From Dysgonomonas sp. (GTDB taxonomy: Bacteria; Bacteroidota; Bacteroidia; Bacteroidales; Dysgonomonadaceae), in assembly GCA_003523545.1 (NCBI GenBank), contig DQAM01000051.1, forward strand, positions 737 to 7,571: 6,835 nt of DNA, read 5' to 3'. The first letter of the stretch is position 1; each line of letters begins with the position of its first letter. Of this stretch, positions 6,725 through 6,835 are shown piece by piece. A program made the position numbers and the translations under genes. The notes under the pieces are model-generated. The model did no database searches. It worked only from the letters and a program-made list of their open reading frames with translations, and had not been told where the DNA came from.

Positions 6725-6835
6725 AAAGTTCGGTGTTGTGTATAATTTATTGGATTATAACAATACCAATGCGGTAAGAGTTTGTTAAAGATTTATTTTA
6801 ATAGATGATTTATTTTTTTTAATTTTAATGAAAAT

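Noticed and set aside
6725..6835. Upstream region of the outer-membrane gene, with TATAAT-like strings on the minus strand (near 6752-6757) and AT-rich tracts near 6800-6835.
   Set aside because: I found no TAnnTTTG match with a proper -33 partner and no stable hairpin. AT-rich sequence alone is not enough to call a promoter or terminator.

Overview
The window looks like a chromosomal piece of a Bacteroidetes genome, probably order Bacteroidales (Bacteroides, Parabacteroides or Dysgonomonas type). The reasons are the moderate-to-low GC, the lack of obvious Shine-Dalgarno sequences before the genes, a candidate promoter of the TAnnTTTG type, a short isochorismate synthase and a short MenE, and the gene order. 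This placement is inference; no rRNA or other taxonomic marker is present. All recognised genes lie on the minus strand, so the window reads biologically from right to left.

Right end (6724-5969): one gene for a secreted, probable outer-membrane beta-barrel protein of unknown function. Next comes a 162-bp spacer (5807-5968). It holds the only substantial non-coding structure in the window: a candidate promoter -7 element, two stem-loops in what would be the leader of the next gene, and an 11-bp perfect inverted repeat at its two edges.

Left of the spacer is a five-gene menaquinone (vitamin K2) head-group operon in the order menF-menD-menB-menC-menE (5806 to 1, running off the left edge). MenF turns chorismate into isochorismate. 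MenD adds a succinyl-semialdehyde unit from 2-oxoglutarate, giving SEPHCHC. After loss of pyruvate (MenH, not encoded here), MenC dehydrates SHCHC to o-succinylbenzoate. MenE activates that to OSB-CoA, and MenB closes the ring to DHNA-CoA. Spacings are tight: menF/menD 9 nt, menB/menC 8 nt, and menC/menE overlapping by 14 nt. The exception is a 67-nt AT-rich, repeat-bearing gap between menD and menB. Key catalytic residues are visible in all five enzymes, so the pathway genes look intact; menE lacks only its last few codons because of the window edge.

No tRNA, rRNA, CRISPR array, insertion sequence or phage gene is visible. The window is mostly ordinary core metabolism. The points worth a second look are in the spacers (edge inverted repeat around a promoter-like motif, leader hairpins, short-period repeats at the menD stop), plus the absence of menH and the unusually short MenE.
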